From contig JAPEIS010000007.1 of assembly GCA_029531795.1 (NCBI GenBank), positions 310,001 through 374,000 of the forward strand: a stretch of DNA of 64,000 bases, written 5' to 3'. Made by a program: the position numbers and the translations under genes. This document shows, piece after piece, positions 35,591 through 47,076 of the stretch. Within the stretch, counting starts at the first letter, position 1; every line of letters starts with the position of its first letter. This stretch comes from Sclerotinia nivalis. Its lineage: Eukaryota > Ascomycota > Leotiomycetes > Helotiales > Sclerotiniaceae. The notes below the pieces were generated by a model that ran no database searches, was not told the origin of the DNA, and saw nothing but the letters and a program-made list of their open reading frames with translations.

Positions 35591-36619
35591 ATGACCTCGG
35601 CTACCCAGGCAGGCTCAAAAGCCCTCACAGAGTTCACACTATTCTCCCGCTTGCCATTCGAACTTCAAAGCAGGATTTTTCAAGAAGCCCACCCTGGGCC
35701 AGTAGTCATCTTTATCGGCACCCATCTCCTTACACATGAAAGAGAAATAGCGGCCTGTGCGCCGCGATATCCCGAACTGCTTCCCCTTCTTCTAGCCTGC
35801 AAAGAATCCAATGCCGAGGTATTCCGCAAGTTCCAAAAAATTGAAACTACACTTCCGCCTTCATTTCTGTTTCGTCAATTTGATCGCGCCCTGTCGTACA
35901 CATATATTCGACCCACTGTCGATACTCTTCTGCTTGGAACGCACGATTTGTTGCAACTGTACAGATATGGCGGACGTATGAACCTGGAAAATATCACATG
36001 TCTGGCTTTAGGCGATGCGAATTTTACGATGATGCGAGACACCAAAAAGAGCTATCAAATGGTAATACAAGCAGAGTTGTATACACTGATTAGTACTCAT
36101 TGCCCGGCACTCACTAAGCTGTGGGTTTTTATAGGGATTCACCCTAGCGGATGGGCAGTTCCATCGGTGAAGAGCGCGGGTCGAATCATGGATGTTTCAG
36201 ATGGTTTGACGGACCTTGACTTCCACTTCAGGCCACATCTTGAACGACTCGATAGACAAACTTGCCACTCACAATATTTCCCAACAAGCCGCAATACACT
36301 TAATAAAATTAAGAATCTTAATGATGGCGTGAATCAACTGCTGCGGAACTTTGATCGGTTCCTCAATCCGCGGGAAGATGACTTATGGGAGATGCCTAGA
36401 GATGCGACTTTGAAGTACTGGAAGAATCTTAGGCCCACACCGGGTTTATTGTGCTTCTTTAGAGATGATCCACAGCTCTACCGTGGATCTTGCTATCAGT
36501 GCTTTGCACCCATCCTTGTTGTACCTATTTTAGACGGCAGAGTAGCATGTCGTTTGGATGGTACTCCTTTGCATAAATACACAGGACTGGCTCAGATCTT
36601 CGAAGGAGCACCGTGGTAG
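35591..36619 (+). CDS. 2EXR-domain protein, member 4, intact
   Basis: The first ATG in frame is at 35591 (a GTG three codons earlier is not a likely fungal start), giving 342 residues in one exon. The 2EXR domain begins FTLFSRLPFELQSRIFQEAHPGP. Shared family marks follow: LLPLLLACKESNAEVF, YTYIRPTVDTL, LYRYGGRMNLENITCLAL, HCPALTKLWV, EDDLWEMPRDATLKYWKNLRP, and the C-terminal HKYTGLAQIFEGAPW. It is clearly closer to member 3 than to the others. No signal peptide or membrane helix is seen. The function is unknown. It lies only about 450 bp from the 5' end of LINE copy 2. Confidence 0.82.
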   Translation: MTSATQAGSKALTEFTLFSRLPFELQSRIFQEAHPGPVVIFIGTHLLTHEREIAACAPRYPELLPLLLACKESNAEVFRKFQKIETTLPPSFLFRQFDRALSYTYIRPTVDTLLLGTHDLLQLYRYGGRMNLENITCLALGDANFTMMRDTKKSYQMVIQAELYTLISTHCPALTKLWVFIGIHPSGWAVPSVKSAGRIMDVSDGLTDLDFHFRPHLERLDRQTCHSQYFPTSRNTLNKIKNLNDGVNQLLRNFDRFLNPREDDLWEMPRDATLKYWKNLRPTPGLLCFFRDDPQLYRGSCYQCFAPILVVPILDGRVACRLDGTPLHKYTGLAQIFEGAPW

Positions 36620-37533
36620 AGGAGGATTTGGATGTAAGATAGTCAGGAGGCAATCAAGGATCTCAAAGGCGAGATTGAGTTCAGTAGGACTCTGGGGGGA
36701 ACTTTCGCCATGAAGAAAACGGGTGGGCTACTTAGCAAAATATGAAGAGGATTCGACGCCCAAGAAATACTTCCAGAAGAACACCATTTTGCGGGACATG
36801 GGAGGACACTTATTTCTTCTGTCTCTCTTAGGGTTCTCGATTACAACCATAATAATGCAATGCCTGACAAACTCTTCCAAAGCCACTTACAATGTGAATA
36901 TGTAGTGCATCGGTAATTGATTAAAAAAGACTTAGACTCTAGACAATGTTCCATTCATGTGACTTGACGAAATACACCTCTTTCTACACAACACTATGCA
37001 TGAAGCGCCTCAAGTACTTTTAACATAAAATCCACAGCAAGGATCTCTAGAGGGTAGTGTAGAAATCACGCTTCAGATTCCAAAAGATGAGTACCAATAA
37101 CTCATCTACAATCCTACAATCCCACCCAATCTTTGCTTTTAAATTGTTACTCCATAGAATTGAAAGGACGGGATGACTGTGCTTGATACTGGAGAGTCAA
37201 AGCAGTAAGCATTCTTCCATTCATACACTTACAAGTAGATTTAATCAAATAGATATGATCAAATAGATATAATCACATAGATATAGCCTCAATCTTACCA
37301 TGGGGTCAGCCGTTATTCTTATGAACATTGAAGGCTTATCAGCCCGGAGTTCAATAGGGTGAATATACTGATATTCCAACCATCTGAGGAATATGCACCA
37401 ATATTCCGAGTCAAATGTCCAACTTGGAGGTTACTGCGGGGAACAAAGCATACGTTTATCTCATTCCCAGTTTCGAAATAGTGTAAACTTCTACACATTA
37501 GTAAAGAAGTGTAAATTTTTCTACCATATATCC
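36620..37533. other. intergenic, convergent 3' ends
   Basis: No supported gene. A 14-bp unit (ATCAAATAGATATA) is repeated three times at 37245-37286 with two base changes. Confidence 0.5.
37245..37286. repeat. 14-bp tandem repeat, three copies
   Basis: ATCAAATAGATATG, ATCAAATAGATATA and ATCACATAGATATA stand head to tail. Confidence 0.85.
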
Positions 37534-39137
37534 TTAATCTTCCTCCATTTTCTCAGGACTGCGTAACTCGCTTCTATCCCTATCACGAGATCGCTCCCTA
37601 TCAATACTCATATCATCTCTTGGGGTATCATTACTATATCTCCTTCGCCTTCTTTCCTCATCTCGATCTTCATCTCTATAACCATTCATATCTTCGTCTT
37701 CTCGACTTTCATGCTTCACATCATGCCTGTCCTCCGATCCAAGATGTAAGTCATCAAGTCGTGCAGACCCACCTTCATCCCCTACATCAACCCATATTCG
37801 GACCGTGCCATCCAGACCTCCACTAACCACAGCTCCATTTGGACCAGGAGCAGTATCAACCCAACAAACTACACCCTCATGCCCGTGAACCTTCTGTATT
37901 AACTCCTTCGTACTCACGTCCCAAAATAGAATGTCGCCATCTTCACTACCGGAATTGATAAATCCCTGATTACCACTAAAACCAAAACTGCCACCCAATG
38001 AGTATTTGTTATTCACATGCCCCTGGTATGTCTTCTTGCAAGTTCCCGCAACATAATCCCACAGCCGTATGCATGAATCTAGTGTGTGCGCGAGAATAAA
38101 TCGTCCGTTGGGAGAGAATCGAACTGTCGTTACAGGCGCATTATCTTCGTGCACGAGAGTTCGAAGACACTGACCGGTCGCGGTATCCCATACACGACTA
38201 GGGAAAGAATAAGTATTTCCAACACGTAGCGGTCAACGACAAACATATAAACTTACATGAGTCCATCAGTAGAGCAACTGCATACCAGAGTCCCATCTCG
38301 TATAAAGTCCACCGCACCTACAGGATCCGAATGCGCCGGTAAACTTCTCATCTGTCTTCTCGCACGTAGATCCCACAAAAAAACAGCTTCATCATAACTT
38401 CCACTAGCTATCACATTTCCTTTTGGAGAGAAAGCCACCGAATAGACGTAATTATGGTGACCGAGTAATGGTGTAAGGTATGGTTTACCAGTCGCCCGAT
38501 CCCAAAGCCTTATAACTTTATCATCCGAACCAGAAGCTATAGTATTTGAATCCGGACTCCAAGCTATCGTCGATACACCTGCAAGATGTCCTTCCATAGT
38601 CCGCAAATGCTTTCCAGTTTGCGCATCCCATATTTTAATTGTGCCATCTGCAGAACAACTAGCAATCCATCGTCCGTTAGGCGAATATCTTACCTGCGCA
38701 ACTCCTTTGCGATGGCCTCTCAATATAAACTTGCATTTGTAGTTGAGCTTCAGAGGTTTATGAGCTGGGGGGGAGGGTGAGGAATGCGCCGAACGAGGTG
38801 AGTCTTCAGAAGTTGATCTGCTTCTTGAATGATGGGAATTTCGACGACTTCGAGGGCTTCGCGGGCTTCGATGACGAGGATGTGTATGGTCTAGTTCGTC
38901 TGCGCTGCCATCACTGGAATATGTTCTTGATTGTCGGCGTGTTGAATCGCGACGCGTAGTAGAAGGTCGAATTAATTTATCGTTTGCCAATTCATCTGGT
39001 GAACTATAACCTGGGGTAGAAACCTCGCTATCGTATCGGCGGCGCTTTGGTTGGCGTCTTTCTGCCATGTTGAAAGGAGTTGTAGCCGCTGAATCAAAGT
39101 CGGACATTATTTCACAACTTCTTGCTCCTTTACGCAT
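37534..39137 (-). CDS. swd3: WD40-repeat protein of the Swd3/WDR5 type (COMPASS subunit)
   Basis: Exons 38257-39137 and 37534-38197 with a 59-bp GT-AG intron give 514 residues. In other fungi Swd3 is part of the Set1/COMPASS complex, which methylates histone H3 lysine 4 in the nucleus. The first ~130 residues are disordered and rich in Ser, Arg and Asp (SRSRS-type). Then come about seven WD40 repeats, several ending in IKIWD, IRLWD, VFLWD or IRVWD. The match to WDR5 is close in the middle (HSDPVGAVDF, STDGLIRVWDTATGQCLRTLV, APVTTVRFSPNGRFILA, LDSCIRLWDY, GSEDGDILFWD). After the propeller is a ~70-residue acidic/Arg-rich tail. Both termini are longer than in WDR5. ATG at 39137 or 39104 could be the start. 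It is divergent from ISC1 across about 430 bp. Confidence 0.88.
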
Positions 39138-39569
39138 TGATGGCGGTTGATAATATTTAACCGCCGAAGATATGGAGAATTTAAGCGCGACGCGGCTATT
39201 TTTGTCTAGATCCTAGAATCGCCTCGTCCACCGGATGTATCCGAAAACCCCTGCTTTTTGTTTCCTTGGTGCTTAACGTCATGAAGCTTAATTTGAGAGA
39301 AGGGACCAGACAGCAAAATATAGCCAGTTCAAACATCACAACAGCCACCCAATTCAAAATTTGAACTCTGTCCTCGAATTTTTTTCTCTCTAGGTATTTC
39401 AGTCTAAATCGAATAGGTAAGATGAAGATATAAATACATGATATGCAGCTGCAAGGATCCAAATCTTTTAATTTTATTCTTCAATACTACGCCGCTCCCG
39501 CCTCAGCAAATCTCCACGATATAAGACACCTTTCCCACAGCTTCTCTTGCTCCAAGCTCCGTGTCAATA
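39138..39569. promoter_or_regulatory. shared promoter region between SWD3 and ISC1
   Basis: The start codons of two divergent genes are 432 bp apart with no other gene between them, so both promoters must lie here. No specific sites are called. Confidence 0.5.
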
Positions 39570-41112
39570 ATGGACTCATTATCACCAGAAGTTAATGAGA
39601 TCAATGTGATCACCCTCAATTGTTGGGGTCTCAAGTTTCTTTCTGACTTGCGGAATGAGCGTCTGACGGAGATTGGGAAGGCCATTGGGTCTGCGAGTCC
39701 TACACCTCACATAGTTGGTCTACAGGAGTGCTGGACACAGCAAGACTACAAGAGTATACGAAAGGAAACGAAGCATATTCTGCCTTATGGAAAGTTTTAT
39801 CACAGTGGAATATTTGGAGGAGGACTGGCAATACTGTCCAAATGGCCCATAGAGGAGAGCTCGATGTTCAGATACCCTCTGAATGGAAGACCTACGGCGT
39901 TCTTTCGAGGCGACTGGTTCGTTGGAAAGGGTGTTGCTGGTGCGAGGATACGATATGGACAAGGTTCAAAAGATATTGTAGAGGTCTTTACAACACATGT
40001 CAGTACTTTGAAGCTTTTTTAATTGCCAAAACTAACATACATAGCTCCACGCACCCTACGAAACAGAACCACACGATTCTTATATCTGTCATAGGACAGC
40101 ACAAGCATGGGAAATAGCAAAACTTATGAGAGGTGCCGCAGAGCGCGGACATCTAGTTCTAGGCCTCGGTGATTTCAATATGATACCATTATCCCTCGCT
40201 CATCGACTGATCAGTACACACTCGCCTGCTCGTGATGTTTGGATGGTTCTGCATCCTGATTGCTCCATAGGCGCAGCAATTGATGAAGTCGAAAAAGCTC
40301 GACGCCGTCCAATACCAACTGCAGAGTTCAACCTACTTGAAAATGGTGCTACTTGCGATAGTGTATTGAATACATGGCGGTGGAATAAAGGGCAGCAAAA
40401 ACGTCTCGGACCAAATCGACCAGAGATCGAAATTGCTGGCGATACACCTGATCCTCGAGCCAAACGACTTGACTATATTTTCGCCAATACGTGTTTCGAT
40501 GAAAGTAATCCATCAGCAGGAGGATGGATTGTTAAAAATGCACGTGTTGGTATGCTCCAACGACATTCCAAGTATCAATGCTCATTGAGCGATCACTTTT
40601 CCGTCGAAGCAACACTAGTACACACAAAATATGCTTCACCTGCCGAGCAAACCATGAAAAATAAATCAGCTGTGTCTAACGGAGTTTACCTGCACACCGC
40701 CTCCTCGGAATCTCAACTCATTAGTGCACATAATCAGTTAAAACCACCATCTTCCCCGCCTCACTTACCAATCTCGACATACGATGAAATCATCGCTATG
40801 ATCCATAAATACCGTCTTCGAGAGCGTCGCCAACGACGTCTCCGTCTAGGTCATTTCGTCGCTTCTGTTTTCATAAGCATCGGCTGTTTTATAGCCGTAT
40901 GGTGGAGTCCACGCAATTTCGTTGCATTTTTACTCATGTTATTATCAACTTTAGGTTTAGGCGCTGGTAGTATTGATGGATTGATTGGAGGTTTGTTTGT
41001 GGGAAGTGAGATTAGAGCACTTAAGGAGTTTGAGTGGGAGATTAGTAATGCAAGGGCGGCGGCTAACGGAGAACCGCATGTTTTGGAAGAGGAGGGCATT
41101 CAGGATTGGTAG
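39570..41112 (+). CDS. isc1: inositol phosphosphingolipid phospholipase C (neutral sphingomyelinase family)
   Basis: Exons 39570-39998 and 40045-41112 with a 46-bp intron (branch-like ACTAAC, acceptor CATAG) give 498 residues. The enzyme releases ceramide from inositol phosphosphingolipids at ER or mitochondrial membranes. It has the Mg-dependent endonuclease/exonuclease/phosphatase fold: LNCWGL at the start, GLQECW with the metal-binding Glu, then across the intron HLHAPYE, RTAQAWEIAKL, GLGDFN and the catalytic SDHFSVE near residue 350. Two hydrophobic segments near the C-terminus (VASVFISIGCFIAVWW and FVAFLLMLLSTLGLGAG) match the pair of membrane helices of Isc1. Start: the GTG at 39561 is in frame, but the first ATG is 39570. 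Confidence 0.9.
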
Positions 41113-41723
41113 TCTCTTTCCTGTGAGGAAGGTAATGTGTAATTTGAAGAGAGCCCGCTCAGAGTACCATAGGTGGATCATCACTTGCGGGTTGTATTTG
41201 TATTTGCTTGCTATGATTTTAGTATCTTAATGCTGTCATGGGGAATTGTATTATACCCAAGACTAGTGTTTTTGTAAACCTGCTTCTTATTTCTTTTCTG
41301 TGTCAATGTCGTTGAAGTCCGTATTTTCATCAGTCGGTTCTTTTTGAGTTTAAAATATTATATGCTTTTACTTGTTAGTTATATCACGGATAGTGGTTGA
41401 TGTTATTGGAAAATTTGATCTCATCGCTCTTTCCTACTCCAGATACCAACCCTTCTATCTTCTTATCCTGATTTTACTTTTTCGTTCCTTCCTTGTCCTA
41501 ACATTCAATTACAACCTTGTATTGTCTCCTACAACCTGGAAAGTTACAATCACTACATTTATCACTACATACATATCTTTTTCCCTCCTTTATCTGACAT
41601 TTTTGTCCTTGACTTAGCCATTCATCCAGGGTTTGAATCTGTCAACCAATTATAGACAATGGCAAGCAGAATTCGTCTGGGGATGGCTCCGATGAATATG
41701 TCCAAGGTACATCACCAAATACT
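41113..41723. other. intergenic
   Basis: No supported gene. A small frame at 41372-41617 is hydrophobic but unrecognised, in a pyrimidine-rich stretch just upstream of the next gene. Confidence 0.4.
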
Positions 41724-42491
41724 ATGACGGATTTTACCTTTCCGAGCCAGGACTTGACTTCGTCTGCCTCTAGCTATACATCTTTCACCCCCGACTTAAT
41801 TCTTCCTACGACTTCTGCTGAATCCTCATCAAGTAATGGAAATCAGAACGTCGCTCCTACTCGATTGAATCATACTTCTGAGACTTCCGATTCGAGACAT
41901 CGCACAGTATCGACGGGTTCCTCATCAGGAGTGGAGAGTCTGGAGACTACAGATGAAAGAACTTCGCGCCAGATAAGTCAACAAACACGGCGACGAGGGA
42001 AGGAAGAGTTGGAGGATGGTCCCGAGACTAGAGAGGAACGACGAAGGCCTCGAAAACGAAAACGAGAAAAACAAGAAAACATGCATGGTGGTTCTCCGTC
42101 TAGAGAAAGGAGCCCGGAGACCAAAGATGAACAAATCTCGGGCAATAGAAGCGAGGCCCAAGACTTACGCTTTCTACGAGAAAATGAAGATCATAGGGAG
42201 AGCCCGGAGGCTAGAGCTGAACGCGTAAGGCACAAGAGAAACGTAAGGTACCGACGATACACACAACAAAAGAAGGAGGAGCGGGAAAATATTATAAACG
42301 GGGATGACATAGCAAAGAAGATGAGTTTAGAGGCTAAAGAAGAACAAGAAAGGCTCCGGAGTAGAGAGAAAAACCGGAAATATAGACAGAAAGTGAGAGA
42401 GTACCGGAATGCAATCATATGTGGGGATGACGTGGCCAGAAAGAGGAGTCTGGAGGCTAAAATGGAACAAGAAAGGCTTCGGGACAATTAG
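41724..42491 (+). CDS. charged coiled-coil protein with internal repeats; in-frame stop before a coding-like tail
   Basis: From ATG at 41724 to TAG at 42489-42491: 255 residues. The first ~95 residues are Ser/Thr-rich and disordered. The rest is extremely charged (Lys, Arg, Glu) and made of imperfect repeats of about 33-45 residues built around a (S)LEAK.EQERLR.RE...YRQK..EYR core with GDD.A.K between copies. The basic pattern YRQK looks a little like a bZIP basic region, but no leucine zipper follows, so I do not call it one. After the TAG, the same frame stays open for 44 codons (to TGA at 42624-42626) and continues the repeat with IYRQKKKEKQK. The stop therefore looks like a recent nonsense change. 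Function unknown; possibly nuclear. Confidence 0.6.
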   Translation: MTDFTFPSQDLTSSASSYTSFTPDLILPTTSAESSSSNGNQNVAPTRLNHTSETSDSRHRTVSTGSSSGVESLETTDERTSRQISQQTRRRGKEELEDGPETREERRRPRKRKREKQENMHGGSPSRERSPETKDEQISGNRSEAQDLRFLRENEDHRESPEARAERVRHKRNVRYRRYTQQKKEERENIINGDDIAKKMSLEAKEEQERLRSREKNRKYRQKVREYRNAIICGDDVARKRSLEAKMEQERLRDN

Positions 42492-42626
42492 TCACAGCGA
42501 ATATATAGACAGAAAAAGAAAGAGAAGCAGAAGATGCTTGGAAGGGAGGAGATACTTGAAAAGCTCAAGATGCAAACGAAAGCCAAAAATAGATCTCCAA
42601 CTCCCGAGGACGATGATGAAGCTTGA
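42492..42626 (+). pseudogene. in-frame continuation of the repeat protein after its stop
   Basis: Forty-four codons directly follow the TAG in the same frame and keep the repeat pattern (RIYRQKKKEKQK), then end in an acidic PTPEDDDEA tail and TGA. Codon content is like the gene before it. It is either the lost C-terminus of that gene or a readthrough extension. Confidence 0.55.
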
Positions 42627-43210
42627 GATTAGCGAATGTAAGGGAGGAGTTTGAGAATTAGTACTCGAATAGGTAGGTATAGATTGGAAAAATAATGTAT
42701 CGAATTACTCTAATGAAATAAAATGAGATGAGATGAAATGGATAATTAATAAGATGAATGATTCAATACATTTGTATTCTAATACGACAAGAAAGCTTTA
42801 GGAATGAATTGTATTGTTTGAGTTGAGAAAGATTGATGTGGTGTTGAAGTAGTGATATGAGGTGATTAGATGTCTGAATGGGAATTGATAATTGATGATT
42901 TATTTAATGATTTGTGATACACGAGGTTGGTCAATTTTCAATAGATCATCATAATAGCTTCGAAGTTGAACTTGGACTTGGACTTGGATTTGATTAATTT
43001 ATATGATCATTCTTATAATAAGAAGATCTAAATTAGTAAATGTTTTTTATTTACTAGATAATCTGGCGGTCTGATTTGAATAGAGATGAGATATCAAATA
43101 AGTCAACAGATAAACAAATAGATATAAAATATACGGTAAATACCCCGAATAGCAACTTTTTAAATACAAATCATCCATCCATCTAACCACAAATTCACAA
43201 GCCCACAAGC
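42627..43210. other. intergenic, convergent 3' ends
   Basis: AT-rich, with short runs such as GGACTTGGACTTGGA near 42970. No supported gene. Confidence 0.5.
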
Positions 43211-45233
43211 TCACAAACCCAACCCCAAATCCCTCTCAATAATCCTCGCCATCCTCAATAATTTCTCTTCTTCCAATCTCCTCCCAACAATCTGTATTCC
43301 TACACTCCCTCCCTCATATTTCTTAGCTCCTTGTTCTTTTTCGCCCCATTGCTTTTCCATATCCGTTTTTTCTGCTTCTGTTTTCTTGTCTCTATTTTCG
43401 ATTTTTTGATCTTTATTCCCTTCGAGCTTACCATCTAGTTTCAATCCGTCCGTTTCGTCCATCTCTTTATCCCAATTCTCCTCATCTCCCCGGGAATCCC
43501 CCTCCCAACAATCCCCCTCCTGCACCACCCCAACCGGTAAGCAAAAAACCGGTAAATCCAACCCATTAAACACAGACGTATATCCCCAATACCTCGCCTC
43601 CTCATGCGCATTCGCCACACTTACACCTCCAGGCGCAATAATACAATCGACATTCATCTTTTCCATAATTTTCGCATATTCATTCTGGAGACGATTTCTC
43701 TGTTGATGGAGAAGCCATTGTTCAGGGATGCTTCTGGATTTCGTAGTGGGTTTTGAGAGGAGCCATTGGAGGAGTGGGGTGGCGGGTTCGGAAGTGTGTG
43801 ATAGGTGGGTCAGGTATTCGGCGCCGTTGTCGAGGAGGTAGAGGGCGTCGATTATTTGGGTGATGGGGTGGTGGAGATGCGTGGGGAAGGGGAGGATTTC
43901 GTGTCCGGCGGTTTTTAATTGGGAGGTTGTGGTGTGGAGGACTCGTGTGATGGGTGGGTGAGGTGTGTGTACTTCGTCGGTGTATATGATACCTATCCTC
44001 AACTTTCTCATTTCCTCCTTCTCCCCCTTTTCCTCAATACTATCTCGACATCCCCACGGAATAGGCAACAATCCCACCTCTTGTCTCCAAGGCTCAGCAT
44101 CCAACAACGTCTTACAGAAAATCTCTACATCATCCATACAAGTAGCAATCGGACCCACTACTCCAACTACACTTTCCATTCCATCATGGGCTCCAGATAA
44201 CCCCGAGTGCGGGAGTCGTGCTACACTAGGTTTTAATGCGTAAAGACCACAACTTATTGCAGGTACTCTGATACTTCCTCCAATATCCGTCCCGATTCCC
44301 AAGATAGATCCATGCATAGCTATCAACGCTGATTCGCCGCCTGAAGAGCCACCTGGTGAGAGTGTGGTGTTGAGAGGGTTGGTAGTGGTGCCGTAAAGAT
44401 TTGATGAAGTTTCAAGAGCCATAAGACCTTGAGGATTAGTCGTTTTGACGTGGAAGATTGCACCGGAATTTCGGAGCACTTTGATGCAAACGCCTTCTTG
44501 CTCATTACTCGTGCAGAAACTGTTGGCCCATGCTACGAATCCAGAGGTTGAAGGTGTGTCGATGAGATAAAGATGTTCTTTTACTGAAATTGGGAGACCG
44601 TGGAGGGGTCCGATGGGCTTTCCTGTTGACTCTATGTGGGCGTCGAGTTCGGCGGCAAGAGAAAGGGCTGAGTCGTACATGGTCCAAGCTAGACAGTTCG
44701 TCTATTTATAATTAGTTCTTTTCTCTCTTTCCTTCAACATGCGCAAATTCCGAAGCCCCTTTTCCACTTTCAAAAATCGTCAAAGTACAGAAACAAACGA
44801 ATAAAATAAAACTCACAGCCTGATGAGCAACCGCACTCGCCATACAAAACGCCTTCGTGACCTCCACAGCCGTATACTCCCTCCTCCTCATTTTCTCAAG
44901 TAAAGTAACTGCATTACTATACACAATCCCTATCTCTCTTCCACTTAGAAGACCACATGTTTTTACTAGATTGATGGGGTGTTTGCTGTTTAATTGGAGG
45001 ATATGAGGTGGAAGAAGCCATTCTGAAGGGATGGAGGAGCTAATTTGTTGTTGGCGGTGTTGGGCGATGGAATGGTAGGTGGGTTTTGGGGTTGGGGGTG
45101 GTGAGGATGCGGAGGGGAAAAGTGTGGTATGGTGGTCTTTGGTGAGTAGAGATTCTTCGTCATCGATGAGGTGTTTAGAGACGGGGCTTGGTATGGTTTG
45201 AGGAAGTCCTTCCTCGGCGATGTATGGAGCCAT
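43211..45233 (-). CDS. amidase-signature enzyme
   Basis: Exons 44817-45233 and 43211-44701, with a 115-bp intron (GTGAGT...ATAG), give 635 residues in whole codons. Amidase-signature enzymes hydrolyse amides with a Ser-cisSer-Lys triad. The Lys lies in GLPISVKEHL near residue 170; the signature SPGGSSGGESAL and the nucleophile region GIGTDIGGSIRVPA follow near 255-285. A glutamate/lysine-rich insertion of about 60 residues near 550-610 breaks the C-terminal part before VGIQIVGRRLEEEKLL, so this protein is longer than most fungal acetamidases (about 540-580). The substrate cannot be told from sequence. The N-terminal ~45 residues are Pro/Ser-rich. Confidence 0.85.
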
Positions 45234-47076
45234 TTTGATTAGGGATGGATGTGGATGTGGATGCGTATGAAGATGAAGACACTGATTTTCTTTCTTTCTT
45301 TTCGTCTCCTCTCCAACTATATTCCGCTATCGTATGAATAATATAACAATCTTAAAATCCCTGTCGTGAATTCGAAACAAATAACTTAGAGCACGACGTA
45401 TAATTATAACTTAAAACAAAAGTATCACAAGTAAGAAATCAAAATAAAGAAAACCATCAGACATCTCTGCACCCTATATATACATCGACTAACCAACTAA
45501 ATTAACTCATACAACCCATCACCGATACATTACATTAAACCATCCCCATCCATCCCCACCGACATCCGAAGCCGGACATATATCAATTCTCCCCAATTCT
45601 CCCATAAGAAATCCATCTAAGCCTTCCTAATCATTAGATCAGATAAGAAACCCATGATGAGATTGGTGGGGATAATCCATACAGACATGCGTGTATGCGC
45701 AGGAACCCACTGGATTTAAACCAACCAAAGGTTACACTGCTGTTACAAAATATAACCTAGTAATATATGGGGTTTGATATTCGCGTCCACTTTCCTTGTT
45801 GGGGGGGTTCGTGTCCACTTACTTTTTTTTTATACCCATATACTTATTCACTAGTTCTATGTGTATATGTATGTGGGAGCTGGTGGAGTGGTCATTCACG
45901 CCTTTCGAGATGATATATGAAGCTAGGTAGCTTGATTTATTTATTTTTTGGGTTAGAATTAAATCTTGATAGTTTTGGTGTGCCGGTATGTATATATATA
46001 AAATTCTTACGTGACTTTTTCTTATATTTGTGATTATAATGGTGATTATGTTTATATATTTAATTATCCCATGATTTATATTCTATATTCTGTTTTCTGT
46101 ATTGCATTCATTGTCCAAAGATCTTATATTTGGTTATTCATACAGATACAAGATTTGAAAATAGCTATTTGATTAGTCTTTCTGTGCCGAGATCTCTCCT
46201 CTACATCGCGATTTAAGGAGTACACAACTATCAGTATGGGCTCTATGATCCCGTCGGAGAAAGTAGACACGGGGGAATACTTTAAGGTAAAAGGAAATAA
46301 GGTAAGAGTGTAGGCATCGCGGTTGAATCCCCTTTTCTCTTATTCTCATTTTCATCCTCTCACCATCCCCTCCTTCATCATCCCCTCACCTTTTCCCCTC
46401 ATTTCCCTCACTATTTCCCCTCACTCTCTCCCATACATTCCTCCCCATTTCCCTCACCATCCCTCACCATCTCCTCACCCTCTCCCACACATTCCTCCCC
46501 ATTTCCCCTCCGCAATTTCCTCCTCATTTCCCTTCATTTCCACCTTTCCTCCCCACAGCTAGCCAGATCCTACAACCCCCATCAAGCAATCCAATCCATG
46601 AAAATAAAGAAAATTAAAGAAAATAAAGCGCAATACATATACAAACAAGGAAATTTTAGAGAGTGACCTTTTGAATCCGATGTAATCTTATATTTACATG
46701 GGGATAGGAATGGCGCGATGATGTTTGATGTTGGGGCGATGATGAAGGGAGGAAGTGGTGGGGAGGGGGGTTGTTGTTTGTAGTGGTAAGAGTACGTATT
46801 AATTGTTCTCCGCTCAGCATCCTTATTGGAAAAAGAAATGGGATGAATGAACGAACAAACGAAAAAGTAACTAAAAAACAGTCGAAAAAACAATCCTCCA
46901 CTTCACCCCACGAGCACTTTCTTACAATGAATAATATAAGTAGCAGCAACTCATCAATTTTGGACTCCATCCGTTACGGCTCATCGCAGCACAAATAACA
47001 TCGACCAAGAAAAATATCCCTCGTCGATATATTTCGCCCTCAACAAAAACCGCTCTAATCCTCACACACCCCTAAC
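45234..47076. other. intergenic, includes a long polypyrimidine tract
   Basis: No supported gene. The first part is the amidase upstream region. At about 46340-46560 the plus strand is almost all C and T (CCCCTCATTTCCCTCAC-type units, partly repeated). Overlapping frames at 46582-46998 on both strands are unrecognised and look random. GAATGAACGAACAAACGAA occurs near 46845. Confidence 0.45.
46340..46560. repeat. polypyrimidine (C/T) low-complexity tract
   Basis: About 220 bp almost free of G on the plus strand, with imperfect repeats of TCCCCATTTCCCTCACC and CTCTCCCACACATTCC. Such tracts can form triplex DNA; that is an inference. Confidence 0.8.

Noticed and set aside
46323..46998. Pro/Ser-rich and hydrophobic frames over the polypyrimidine tract
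   Set aside because: Composition follows the simple-sequence DNA.
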